From Serripes groenlandicus (Eukaryota; Mollusca; Bivalvia; Cardiida; Cardiidae), in the NCBI GenBank assembly GCA_031761405.1, contig JASEVX010000013.1:45388105-45452104 (forward strand): a stretch of DNA of 64,000 bases. The letters run 5' to 3'. The notes under the pieces were generated by a model, which saw only the letters and a program-made list of their open reading frames with translations, searched no databases and was not told the origin of the DNA. Of the stretch, positions 25,124-37,130 are shown piece after piece (position 1 is the stretch's first letter; every line of letters starts with the position of its first letter). The translations under genes and the position numbers were made by a program.

Positions 25124-25335
25124 CTGACGACACTTTCTCGAGGAAATCGTTGATGGAAAGTGTAATTCTTTTGACCAGTAGTATGGAATCAATTTTCTCG
25201 CCTCCGTCCAGTCTAGTTGAGAGGTTCTGTTGATGAGGATATTTTAAAATCTGGCTATCACTGATCGTTTCTTCCGGAACCCATATTGAGCAGGACAGGA
25301 GTTTGTGGGTGTCTCTGTGGGAAATTTATAGATCT
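25124..25335 (-). pseudogene. LINE reverse-transcriptase fragment
   Basis: Minus-strand frames show FRKKRS-like and LDWTEARK / LDGGEKIDSILL segments, the fingers region of a non-LTR reverse transcriptase, with frameshifts. It stops at a run of A then G (25094-25123). Orientation matches the C-terminal fragment at 22.7-23.1 kb, so the two may be one split copy. Confidence 0.5.
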
Positions 25336-25484
25336 CTTATAGATAGTGGAAGACAGTTGTGCAGTGCCCGGGTTCTATCTATATTTGTTCCACACCAATA
25401 AAGTAACAAAGTGAGGTTTCCTTGCCTTTCAATATATTTTCTTAAAACAGTTATATTTCCTTGTCGTTAGTTTATAGATAAGCG

Positions 25485-25676
25485 AATTTTCATTGGTCAA
25501 TAAGCTTGAATCTGATTGGCCAATTGATAACTGCGGATAACTTTGAAATAGTGTTGACATTTCCTGTCACTGGTGAATACTGAAGTAAAAAATATTTTTT
25601 CAGAAAAATACTTCTGAATAAATTTAAGTTTCCAAACTACAATTTTGTGTAACGTTGTGTCACCGCCTACTAAGTG
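25485..25676 (+). promoter_or_regulatory. Candidate cell-cycle promoter and non-coding first exon of the EMI-family gene
   Basis: Inverted CCAAT boxes (ATTGG) stand at 25492-25496 and 25515-25519, with a direct CCAAT at 25520-25524. A CHR-like TTTGAA follows at 25542-25547. Paired NF-Y sites with a CHR are the known layout of G2/M gene promoters. Downstream, CTAAGTG|GTAAGT at 25677 is a near-consensus donor that could join the acceptor before 26256 and give a 579-bp 5'UTR intron. The motifs are seen; the function is inferred. Confidence 0.45.
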
Positions 25677-25953
25677 GTAAGTTTAATATCCCCTCAGGTT
25701 TGTACAAAATAATAAATTACGAAAACTAAAAACACGGTCATTGTGAGCATGGGTTCCCGCCCATGTTAGAAAGTTTAATTTGTCTATAAACAAAATAGAG
25801 CAGTATATGCACTGTTTAACATTTCCAACTAGAAGCATTAATTTGAAACAAAGGAGACGAAACACAATTTAATATTAACCACTGTCCACATTTGAAAGAG
25901 CTATTGTCACTAACCGGGAAAGGTGATGCTTTGATTCATGAGTGACAAAGCCA

Positions 25954-26023
25954 CAGGCTGCATCTTACATGTTATTTACTATCCATAGCTTTCCAAAACA
26001 GCTATAGTAAGATGCAGCCTGTC
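25954..26023. mobile_element. Small foldback element with 10-bp flanking repeats
   Basis: Arms CAGGCTGCATCTTAC and GTAAGATGCAGCCTG. GACAAAGCCA stands on both sides (25944-25953, 26024-26033). It lies in the proposed 5'UTR intron of the EMI gene. Confidence 0.55.
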
Positions 26024-26265
26024 GACAAAGCCATCCATGACAAGTATTAAACATTTTCTAATTTAATAACAAAATGAAATCGACCTCACATCCATCATAA
26101 CAATCATGTTTTTCTGTTTGAATAATAACTTATTATATCACGTAAAATGGATTAAAGATTGAACAATTTTCAGCAACTGTATTTTGAAAAGGGTTCATAT
26201 CCATTTATGACAATAAACATGAAAGTAAATAATTTATTTTTCTTAATATTTGTAGGCCTGACAGG

Positions 26266-29200
26266 ATGGAACCGGTTACTCATTCCGAGAGTTTTAGAAT
26301 ACCTGTGGATAAACACAGATGTTTTAGTACAAGCACACCTTTTATGGGGAAACAAATGGGAGGAAAAGGAAGACAACTTTTATCAGAAGAAGACAGCGGA
26401 CTTGGTTCCTCCATTTCTGAAAGTGTAATTGCGGAAAAATCAAGTTTTGAGCATACATCAGTTTCTACATTACCAAGCTCTACTTCTAAATCGGCTTCAA
26501 AATTTTCTGTAAGAACTGCTGAAGTGACAATTACTCACAGTCCAATATTTCCAGAGAATGGAAGTGTAAATGTTATGAATAACAATGATTCTTTAAACAT
26601 AAGCAACATTTCTTTTAGCAAATCAAGACGTCTGTTTAGGAGAAAGTTGAATTTGGATATTGATATTGGAGAGGAACAGAGCTTTCAAACCCAAAATGAA
26701 ACCAAATCTGAAGACCGATTGGAGCTTATAAACATTGACCTTGACGATGAAATACAAACCCCGTTTTCAAGTATGCAAACTTGCAGCAAAGTTTGTGTAC
26801 CATCTGCAGCTTCAGTCATAGAACAAAAGATAATTGACATGGACAAATTGTTAGGAACTTGCTCACCAATTGAAGCTGACAGACTGATCGGACGGAAGAT
26901 GGGAAAGGGTCACGTTGATATAATGTCAGAGCTTCACAGTCGAAACATTTCCTATATATCTGACATTTTATCCTTCTTGGAACCAGAAGATCTGTGCAGG
27001 TATTTTACAAAACTTTTACTTAAAGTCAATATATATACATTGTCAGTCGCCCAGTGTCTGTGTTACATTTGGTGGAGCATAATCCATTAATCTCTGAACT
27101 GCTGATGGCATTTTTAATGTTGTCTGCTTTTAAAACTTATTGAAAAAACCTTGGAAATCTAGAGTAGAGGTATCATTTTGATATAGGGAGATTTTCTTTT
27201 TTTTTAGCAATGTCTCCTTTTGCCACAAATATTTCTAAAATCAATAACAGCAAAGACTTCAAAAATTGTCTGCTATCAGGTAAATTTCTAGAGCATCAAA
27301 TATATAATATCAACTATTTTTGTTTTTATATATATTAAAGCTCATCTAATTTTTTTGGTCAAAACTTTGTTTGTCGAAAAGGTTATTATTGGTATAATTG
27401 CAGGTTTTCATGTACAGTGTCAGATTCATATTGTTACGCATCTAGAATCACATGTATACTCATTGAAATGATTGAAATTTGCAACAAAGGAAATTTACAT
27501 TGTAACATTGTAGGACTCTTTCCTACTAAAAGTAACTTGCAAACACATCTGGAGCAGACTTGTACTTTAAAACATTGTGGCAAAAGGAGAATTTGATTTG
27601 CTCATGACATGCAATTTCTCCTTTTGTCACAATGATTTCAACTCGATTCAATAATTATACTAGATGTTTTAAAAGTTGTCTGCTGCCGTTTTATCATGTA
27701 TTATGATGAAAGGACCCATTTAAAGAAGGTTAAAAATGAAACACTAGTTATTCAGTGGATTTCAAGGGAGACTGAAGCAATTTGAGTAAATGCATTGTCA
27801 AAAAATCTCCAGCTGCATATTTATTTTATAATTTTAGTAAAAAAAAGATTTTCTTCTGGTGTTTTAACCCTTTCCCACATATAGACGCTTTCTGGTGTCT
27901 CTGCAGCAGACGGCTTTTTGAAAACATAGTGACAAAAGAAGAAATTGCTCAAAACAAGCAATTTCTTCTTTTGCCATAACGTTTTCCACTTTTAGTCATA
28001 GGTTATCCATTCAATTATAGAGATTTTCTATTTTTTGACAAAATATCATGTTCCAAGTCGTCTGCTTCAGAATTGTCTTCATATGAGGGAAAGGGTAAGG
28101 ATTGAAGAGTGATAAACTCTTCAATATCAAAACCATCAGAAGAAAATCTCTTTTTTAAATGCAATTCAAACAGTGTTTTTAGAAATTATCTGTTGCATAC
28201 ATGTGCACAAAAATCCTTCTAAGTTCTATAAAAATGATGGTTTTCAAATTTTTGGTTAACTTGTTTGAGACCTTTTGATAAAAGGTTCATTTTTGAGTAG
28301 TGTAGGTTTGTATCGGACTGTTTAATTTAATCTTCAAAATTCACCAGAAGCTTAAAAAAGGCATTTGAAAGTGAATTTTGGAAAGTGTAGATCTTGATCA
28401 GACTGTGTAGGCTAGTCTAGATCTTTACAGTCTTGTTTGCAAATGCCAGATTGTAGTTGTTTTTTGACAGGCCAATCAGAGCTCTAGATAAGGGGCATGT
28501 TCTAAAATTCTTATTTGACCCTCTAGCTCTATGTTGTGGGTACTCAAAAGAATCTTCTTAATGAGACAATTCTTTTGAGTACCCACATCATAGGGTTTGG
28601 TTGGATGATAAGAGAGATATTGTAGGGAAAAGAGCTGAATGCTCCTTATCTGGACCTCTGGGCCCATATATGCTTCAAAATTTATCTTTACAACTTTAGT
28701 GCAAAAGGACGGTTTGTCTGTTTTTCAGTATGTGTATGGTCAATAAAACGTGGCAGACAGTCTGTGAAGTTGACACTAGGGCCAACCAGCGACGACTTAA
28801 GTTCATCAAGCAGTGCAAGCGGAATAGAAGAGACATGTGCAAGGTAGATTTCCTTTATAAACACTTAAAGCCTTTCACACATATATACAGTAACAAAAGA
28901 TCTGCATCGGGTGACCTTTGAAATCATTTGGATAAAACATGGAAAATAACTGGAAATGGAGATTTTATACTATAAATACTCAAAAAAGTTCAATAAATTG
29001 TGGCAATAGAAGACATTCCTTGTTTTAACTTTAATGCAATTTGTCACAATGTTTTCAAAAGCAGGGTTTTTTTACCTTATATAAAAGGGGCCGTTAAACG
29101 GCCCCTTCCCCTCGGAAAATAAGCATAGTTTTTCCCCTAAAAATATAAATTCCCCTCGGATAAAAAAAATAAATATTTTTATTTTTTTTATTTTTTCATA

Positions 29201-32200
29201 TTTAACTTTTGAACATTAGCTTAAATCTCATTTATCTTCCCACAATGAACAGAATACAATTTGAGTCGAGGTGTAGGCTTGGTGCTGAAATACTTGATAT
29301 TTTGATGAGAATTAAAGTTGCTGATGTTGCCCTTAGAGAATATGACCAAAAAACTGCTGTGACAAGATGGATGTTGTCTTGACTAATTCAGAAAAGACCC
29401 CATACTTTGCCATATGGAGCCAGAAATTGAAACACAGTTTCTAGACTATGTTTCATATCTGACAGTCTCAGCAGCTTCTTTTCCCAGCATGTTTTGGACC
29501 ATGTTTACATTACATTTATGATTGACCATAACAGTGTATTGCACTATTGTAGTTCACATTGTGTTGCTTAAAGTTAAAGTTCTAATAAGTTTTCTCATTT
29601 AGCAAGTAACACAAAATAGCACTTGCAAAAAAATGCAAGTAGAAAATCTTGCTAATTTCGACCCTTGACAGTGGTATAGTTTAAGTGAACTGGATTATGA
29701 TAATCTAGTGGAGGAGTTCAAGAACATGAAAAATAGACAGATGGCCTTGTAATGATAAAAGTTAAACATGCGCATTATACTAGTTTACAATTTTCCCCCT
29801 TTTTTCTAAAACGCCACGAAATTTTCCCCTTCTCAAAGGCCCCTTCCCCTTTTTCAGAAAAAAAACCCTGAAAAGTAAGAAAGTACTAGAAACCTTTTGT
29901 AGTGTGAAAAGGCATTACTACTTGAGGAAATTATACTTTGTTTTCAACTCTATTCGTCTTAGCACTTCAACTCAGTTACTGATTCGCTAGTGTCATGTTA
30001 AAAAAATCAATTATATAACTGGTTACTTGCCCAGGAAATGCCGTGATATAACTGAAAAGTCGTTGAAAGGGTCTTAAAATACCATACAAACAAATTTACT
30101 GTTTGCAGATTCAAGAGAATACTTTTCCTGTCTGACATGATGAGCAATTTCTCATTTTGTCACAATGTTTTTAATTTAACTATATTTATTTATTAAACAA
30201 TTATAAAATACTTTCATTAACCCTTTCCCTCGAACGACAATTCTGCAGCAGAAGACTTTGAACATATTTTATCAAAAAATAGAAAATCTCTATAATTGAA
30301 TGGATAACCTATGACTAAAAGTGGAAAATATTGTGGCAAAAGGAGAAATTGCTCGTTTTGAGCAATTTCTTCTTTCGTCACTATGTTTTCAAAAAGCCGT
30401 CTACTGCAGAGGCGGCAGAAAGTGTCTATATGAGGGCAAGGGTTAATTAATACAAATAGATATATATATATTCTATAAAATTTGCCAAGAAGTATTCCGA
30501 GGTCGTCTGCTGCAGAATTGTTTTATGTGGGAAATTAGCCGTATTTTTTTGACAGAAGGTGCTGGACAGCCTGAACTATAAAGTATTTTAAATAATTATC
30601 GAAGGGGGGTATATAGGAGTCACTGTGTCGGTCGGTCGGTTGGAAGCCATATTTTGTCCGGCTTATTTCTTACAAACCACTAGGTGGAATTCAATAACAT
30701 TTTACATGAAGCTTCTATACGAAAAGGAGATGTGCATATCCTAAAGGGGTTACAATTGCATGTTATTTTACAGAGTTAAGGCCCTTTTACTTATTAAGTT
30801 ATGGTGTAGGTCAAGGTGCTGTTTAGGGGGTATTTATCATCTTCAGTGATAGTTCTAGTTTGACTTTCACTAATAGAGTATAGATAGTTTATATTTTTGC
30901 AGAGATGTATACCAAGTTGTACGTGGGAAAGGGTTAAAAGGTAGTTTAACCCTTTCCCACGTACAACAAATCTGCAGCAGACGACTTGGAACATATTTTG
31001 TCAGATGGATAACCTATGACTAAAAGTGGAAAACATTGTGACAAAAGGAGAAATTGCACGTTCTGTGCAATTTCTTCTTTTGTCACTATGTTTTCAAAAC
31101 GCCGTCTGTTTTAACCCTTTCCCACGTACAACAAATCTGCAGCAGACGACTTTGAAAATATCTAGGCAAAAGCACAGAAAATCCTTTTAAATTAAACAAC
31201 AATAATTGAATAGAGTTGAAAACATATTGACACAGGAGAAATTGCTCGTTTTCTTCTTTTGTCGCAATGTTTTCAAAAAGTCGTCTGCTGCAGAGGCGTC
31301 AGAAAGGTCCGTATGAGGGAAAGAGTTAACAAAAAATGTATTTAACCCTTTCCCTCATATAGATGCTTTCTGACGCCTCTGTAGCAGACGGCTTTTTGAA
31401 AACATAGTTACAAAAGAAGAAATTGCACAAAATGTGCAATTTCTCCTTTTGTCACAATGTTTTCCACTTTTAGTCATAGGTTATTCATTCAATTATAGAG
31501 ATTTTCCATTATTTGACAAAATATGTTCAAAGTCGTCTTCTGCAGAATTGTCGTATGAGAGAAAGGGTTAAGTAATTTATTCCGTAGGCAGTAAAGATGA
31601 ATGTTTCATTTCTACTCAAAAATAGGAAAACGCCGTCAAGAAACCAGCAAGACCACTCCGTCCATTGACCACAGTATTACAAACATTGGCAACGGTTCAA
31701 CCTACAGGACATGCCCCTTCAAGGCTTCAACCAGATAGATGCAGAACGCCCACTGAACAGTTTATTGAGGTATTACTCCCCGATATTAACCTGGTCCCGA
31801 TCTTTTTGCAATGATTTATATTACAGTGAGAATTATTTATATTTGCCTGACCCTGGTAGTTCCGCAGGCTTGTCAAACAAGGGGTTCTGAATTGAATTGC
31901 GCATATATTTTCTGACATTTGACAGACGTCACTGCGACAACATTCATTCCTCTTCCCCCAATGGTCTTATAGTCCATGTGGAAAAGCAGCCTGCTGTGTT
32001 GAATGTGAAAAAAATACTGTATTAAATACATGAGTAGACGAACTGCCTGTCATGATTTGACCTTCAAATTATTGAAAAAGGCGTCGAAGAAAAATCTATC
32101 AATCAATAGATGACTTGTGAAACTATTGCTAGGTTAACTAGATCAAACCAACCGATCATCCAGGGAGAGTGAAATTCTGGATAAAATAATGTATTATTTC

Positions 32201-33284
32201 GAGACACTGAAAAATGTGGCTTTTTTCCCCCACAATATTTTCAAATATTCTCAACTGCGAAACTGATGCCCTCAGTGACTCTGGTGTAGTGGTAGATCTT
32301 CCGCCATCAATTGGATATGGGAAGAAGGATGAGCAAAAACAACATTTTGTTTGCTTAAACAAAGCGCCTCAGTGGTGAACATTGCCGTAGAGTGGCTGCG
32401 TCATGTGCAATAGGTTGGGGGTTCGATTCCTGGCTGGGTCATACCAAAGAAATATGGAAATTATGGCTACCCTTCTTTGGCACTCAAAATTATGGGGTGA
32501 ATCAACTAAGTACTAGGACTGGTAACTTAACCCAGGAAATGCTGTGAATGTTATACAGTCAAACTTGTGTTCGTGGTCGGCTATTAATCAGCTAACTTGT
32601 ATTAAGCAGCCATTTGAAGATTAACATAAACAACATTTTCTTGTTTATTTGACTTGAATTAGGCAGCCACCTGTGATCATCAGCCAAATATTGACTCTTC
32701 CCTGGGTTGCTACTTTAACCCTTTCCCTCATATAGACGCTTTCTGACGCCTCTGCAGCGGCTTTTTGAAAACATAGTGACAAAAGAAGAAATTGCACAAA
32801 ACATGCAATTTCTCCTTTTGCCACAATGTTTTCCATTTTTCGTCATAGTTTATCCATTAAATTATGGAGATTTTCTATTTTTTGACAAAATACGTTGCTG
32901 CAGAATTGCCGTATGAGGGAAATGTTTAAGACAAGTTTGACTGCAACGAAAAATTGTTACTGCAAACAATGCCAAACTGTCTTTTTAAGTGGGCTGTATA
33001 CATGAAGGGTTCACATTTTCAGATCATTTTCTTTATTACAGGCTGCTAAAACTTTGAAAAATGATGAGAAACTTCACAAATGTCCAAGGTGCCGTAAACC
33101 CGCAACAGTACCCCCAGTGCAGGATAGGGGTAAATGCCAAAACAGTGAATGTGGATTTGACTACTGTATTAGATGTCTGGGAGATTTCCATGGCGCTAAG
33201 CCTTGTGCTCCAATAGGTTCAAAGAAGACCAAAGTAGATGCTATTGGAACAAAAAAAAGCAAGAAAAATTTGAAGAGATTGTGA
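26266..33284 (+). CDS. FBXO5/FBXO43: EMI-family F-box / zinc-binding-region inhibitor of APC/C, four coding exons
   Basis: EMI1 (FBXO5) and EMI2 (FBXO43) block the anaphase-promoting complex, in mitotic entry and in meiotic arrest respectively. Coding exons: 26266-26999, 28729-28843, 31626-31769 and 33042-33284; phases match and the product is 411 aa (human EMI1 447). Features in order: a DSGLGS motif at 43-48, matching the DSGxxS phosphodegron read by beta-TrCP; an F-box at about 203-265; a basic linker with RPLRPL at about 290, where EMI proteins carry their D-box; a zinc-binding region with C345, C348, C363, C368, C373, C376, H381 and C386; and a C-terminal tail KKSKKNLKRL, ending in the Arg-Leu that docks on APC/C. 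The start follows a CAG-less TGTAG acceptor at 26251-26255. Whether it is FBXO5 or FBXO43 is open; one gene before the vertebrate split is likely, and position next to POLR2K resembles FBXO43. Confidence 0.92.
27868..28095 (+). mobile_element. TTAA MITE, full-length, in EMI-gene intron
   Basis: CCCTTTCCCACATATAGACG at left and TATGAGGGAAAGGG at right. The left flank is TTAA; the right flank has decayed to TAAG. Confidence 0.75.
28477..28660. mobile_element. Foldback MITE with AGCTCTAGATAAGG termini, in EMI-gene intron
   Basis: CAGAGCTCTAGATAAGGGGC at left and CTCCTTATCTGGACCTCTG at right. Core GTGGGTACTCAAAAGAATC with its complement. It ends 68 bp before the second coding exon. Confidence 0.75.
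29062..29870. mobile_element. 809-bp element with CAGGGTTTTTTT termini, in EMI-gene intron
   Basis: Perfect 12-bp inverted ends (CAGGGTTTTTTT...AAAAAAACCCTG), subterminal 'ggccccttcccct' on both sides, and AAAAG directly next to each end. CAGGG is hAT-like, but the 5-bp flank is not the usual 8 bp. No intact frame. Confidence 0.6.
30221..30442 (-). mobile_element. TTAA MITE, full-length, in EMI-gene intron
   Basis: 222 bp between TTAA sites, with a GCTC/GAGC hairpin. Confidence 0.8.
30950..31567. mobile_element. Cluster of three TTAA MITEs (one truncated, two full-length)
   Basis: 30950-31110 is a reverse copy cut after GCCGTCTGTT. 31115-31325 is a reverse copy. 31346-31567 is a forward copy. 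Each begins after TTAA, at 30946, 31111 and 31342. The cluster ends 58 bp before the third EMI coding exon, so it sits beside a splice acceptor. Confidence 0.8.
32365..32555 (+). mobile_element. tRNA-derived SINE with core domain
   Basis: GTAGAGTGGCTGCGTCATGT, then GGGTTCGATTCC (B box), and downstream 'ggtaacttaacccaggaaatgc', a core segment also present at 30030 and 50915. Confidence 0.6.
32719..32924 (+). mobile_element. TTAA MITE, near full-length, in EMI-gene intron
   Basis: Left TTAA is present. Short losses lie in the CAGCAGACGG segment and near the right end (GGGAAATG). Confidence 0.75.
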
Positions 33285-35249
33285 TACACTCAAGATGGTC
33301 TCGGGACCAAATATTTATATCTGTGATAAGAAACATTTTTACAAAGTTTATGCTCTGATCTTGTTCTCTTTCTGTCTAGCTAGTCTTGAAGTTTTATAGC
33401 CAACAGTAAAATGGAGTACTTGTATAAACCATCGAAAAAGGATCCCAATTTCATCAGTGCTATATTGTTGTGGGTTGTTAAATGAAAGGATCGCTACAAG
33501 TACTTGGGGGGGAAAGAAAAGGTTTATGTTGACCTACACAGAACCTCTTGAAGGAAACAAGGGACATTTAGTTTCCTGTTTTCAGAGTTTCAGATCAAAG
33601 TATCATCTTACAGTATTGAATACTCACAACAAGAGGTGCACTGCTGCAAGATATTGTTTGTTGGAAAGGCTATGACTGATATTTTAGAGCATAGTGTGAA
33701 TTTTAAATAACTTTTTAAAAGTGAAGTGCATTTGTACATAGAACAATTTTAACAAATCTTTTTTATGGAGATTGGATTTTCATTTTCTCTGAACTTTTAT
33801 TGCAAATGCAGCATTTACGAGTTATAACTTTACTTTAGGCTTTAACTTAATATGATAAGCTTCATGGGGAAAAGGATTGAAATTGCCAAATTAATGGCAA
33901 TTTAGCTACCTTTTACCTCTGTGACACTGTTTTAGTCTATATAAGAATGGTTTCTTCTTCATATTTTCCACACTTTTTTTGCTTCTGATATTTTCAACTA
34001 TCATAATTATGTATCGGGTAAAGTTTTAACATTCTAAATGATATTCCAGACACCTTTAACCCTTTCCAACATCTTGGCAATAATGGGAAAAATTTCTGTA
34101 AATGATAGTTCTATTGTAAAAATGAATTGAAAACATTATGGCAAAAGGAGAAGTAGCCCATGAGGAACAATTTCTCCTTTTGTAATACAGTTTTCAAAAA
34201 ATGTTTGTGGCTTAGTCATCAGCAAGAGTATACATGGGAAAGGGTTGAAATGGAAGGAAAAATAAGTGACAATCTAAACAGAATATAAAATGAGCACCAA
34301 TATTAGAGAAATAGCCTTTGTTGGTTCTCTGCCAAGATTTATCCAGATCAGCCAATACTTTCCAAAAACGCTGTTTGGAATATCTACCAAGTGATTCTCA
34401 AAGACCTTGGAGAAAACACTGAATATTCTTAGTTGGCTGTGCATATGCATGGTTTAATCAAGAGCTACAATAGGCACATTTGTTCAAAGGACTATTGTCT
34501 TGCGTCACTGCTCAAAATTATATATATTAGTAGATTAGATAAATTATAAAAAGAAGAAGTTTTGAGGATCAATTTGAACTTTTTCTGTCAATGCTTTAAT
34601 ATATTGTCTACAAAAGCAATAGAGAAAAGAGTATGCAATTATATAATCAACGATTTAGATAAACAATTTAGCTTATATATTGTTACAAGTGTGGTCTACT
34701 TGTGAAATAATTAGTATTAAAAAGGAGGAAGTTCATGTCTTCAGCAATTTAACCGTTTTCTCAATGTTTTAAGCGTTTAAAGGTTTGCATTGTTGCTTCA
34801 GACATAGAAAGGGTTTAATAGCTTTTTATTGCATGGCATATGATGTGTTCCTAGATTTTTATGGATATGTTTATTTTAAATAAATAAAAAATTGATTTAC
34901 GAATTTTATAAACAGACACCTTATCTATGCTACAGTAATGATAAAAGTTGGTTTGCTCGGTAGGTCAACTGTTGTATCACACATTTATAAGGATTCCTTA
35001 ACATTTCTTAAAAGTTTGAAAATGTAATGTCTAGTCTTATAAAACAAAGAATATATAATATTGTCTCTCTTACAATGAATGTATTTTATTTCTTACAATG
35101 AATATGTGTTCTTAAGAACATGTTTTATGCCAATTGTGTTCATCCATGGTTTTCAGTATTTTTTATAATTGATTATTAAAGTTTATATTTATTTTAATAA
35201 CAGTATTGGTACTTCAATTTATGACCCGTAAGAGCTGGCTAAATATTTA
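33285..35249. other. EMI-gene 3'UTR and intergenic
   Basis: Starts with the 3'UTR of the EMI gene. One old TTAA-MITE lies at about 34060-34243. The remainder is AT-rich, with no frame I can support. Confidence 0.4.
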
Positions 35250-35253
35250 TTAA

Positions 35254-35475
35254 CCCTTTCCGTCATACCACAATTCTGCAGCAGACAACTTGGAACATAT
35301 TTTGTCAAACAATAGAAAATCTCTATAATTGAATGGATAACCTATGACTAAAAGTTGAAACATTGTTTCAAAAGGAGAAATTGCACGTTTTGTGCAATTT
35401 CTTCTTTTGTCACTATGTTTTCAAAAAAGCTGTCTGCTGCAGAGGCATCAGAAATCGTCTATATGAGGAAAAAGG
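35254..35475 (-). mobile_element. TTAA MITE, full-length
   Basis: 222 bp with TTAA at 35250-35253 and after the right end (GAGGAAAAAGG). Hairpin of the GCAC/GTGC type. Confidence 0.8.
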
Positions 35476-37130
35476 TTAACGACTAGGAGTCTATTCAACT
35501 CTTGGGCTCCAACAGATGGGAGTGGTATGGGTTATTTTCATCCCAATGAATCTTCTTTCCTCGACCTGTCTGCCGCAATATGACCTTAGCTTTTCAAAGC
35601 GGTTTAAACCCAAAGCAAACATATAATTTTTGGACAATAATACATTTGCTGTATTTCAAAAAGGGGAGTTAGATTAACCCTTTCCCACTTGCAGACACAT
35701 TCTGTTGCATTTGCAGCAGATGACTTGAAAACATTGTGGCAAAAGGAGAAATTGATCATGATGTTTTCAACTATTTTTAGCTTGACTATTCAAAGAATAT
35801 GAGAGCTATTACAGTCACTTGTGCGTAGGCGTTGCAACTTTGGTTGTTTTACATGCAAGGCTTTATCTCTCAAACCACAACTGCTATTACTTTGAAACTT
35901 CAAATACTTATTGGACAGCATCAAATGATCTTGCAGCACAAGTCCAAATACTTAGAAATTCTGGTTTAAGTTTTGCGTGCAACTTCATTAAGAGTCCATA
36001 TCTCTGTATTTACTCAATGTATTGCATTGTAACTTTATACAACGCTTACCAACCATCACATCTATGTAGATTATCTAGTAAAATAACTCTATCCTGCATT
36101 TACTCCCAAGTTATTGCCCTTTTTGACTTAGAACTTTTGGTTAAAGTTTTACGTGAAAGAGTCCATATCCTAGTATTTACTTGATGCATTGCATTGAAAC
36201 TTTATACAAACCTTCCTTGCTATCACACCTATATAAACAATCAAGTTTGATAACTCTTTCCAGCATATGATGCAAATTCTGGCCCTTTTTTTACTTGGAA
36301 ATTCTGATTAAAGTTTTGCATGCAAGGTACTTTCATGGATATATCTCGGTAACCACTAAGGATATTGACTTGAAACTTCATTCATGTCTTCAGGGGTTTC
36401 AGACAGTCAAGTTAGATAACTTTTGGATGAATATAGTACAAATTATGGCCCTTGTTTGACTTTAAATTTGGTTAAAGTTTTGCATGCATGGCACAAGCAT
36501 GCACATATCTCAGTAACCACTCCGAGATTAATTTAAAGCTTCAATATAGACTTTAAAGGTATCAAACAATCGGATTAGGTAGCTCCTGACTGAATTTATT
36601 ATAAATTATGGCACTTTGTGAAGTTACAATTTTGGGTTGAAGTTTTGCATGCTAGGCCTTTTCTCACAAACAGTACCACTATCTCAGTAAAATCTGTTGT
36701 ATATAGTATCAAATGGCCAAATAGTCGAGCATGCAGTCTTAATGATTAAACTCATTTATGGAGATATTTCAAGTTTTTGTCAATATGTTTTGAAAGTCGT
36801 CTGCTGCAGAAGTCGTATGTGGGAAAGGGTCAATTTGTGTAGTCTCAACAGTATTTACTGTATGCTGATGCCGCACAGTGGCCATGGTTTAAACCCTTTC
36901 CCACATTTTGTGCATAGTCTGTTGATAGAATGTCTTCTAGATTTAATACCTTGGAGAATTGAAATGATGAAATCCGCTGATGCTGCATGGTGGCCATGTA
37001 TTTAATCCTTACTCTATAGGAGACACATTTTGAAAACATTGAGGCAAAAGGATAAAATGCCCATCATGAGTAATTTTTCCACTAGCCAAAATGTCAACTA
37101 TTTAATAATAACACTTTCATTTATGGATTT
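35476..37130. other. Intergenic with a decayed ~150-bp repeat
   Basis: MITE relics at about 35673-35770 and 36760-36905. Between 35800 and 36690 the words 'aagttttgcatgcaagg' and 'tatctcagtaaccact' recur, so the 121-aa frame there is repeat-derived. Confidence 0.5.

Noticed and set aside
33457..33675. A 72-aa frame just after the EMI gene
   Set aside because: It lies in the probable 3'UTR, has no recognised motif and no splice partner.
35819..36184. A 121-aa frame, the longest in its region
   Set aside because: Covered by a decayed ~150-bp dispersed repeat, with no splice-supported partner.
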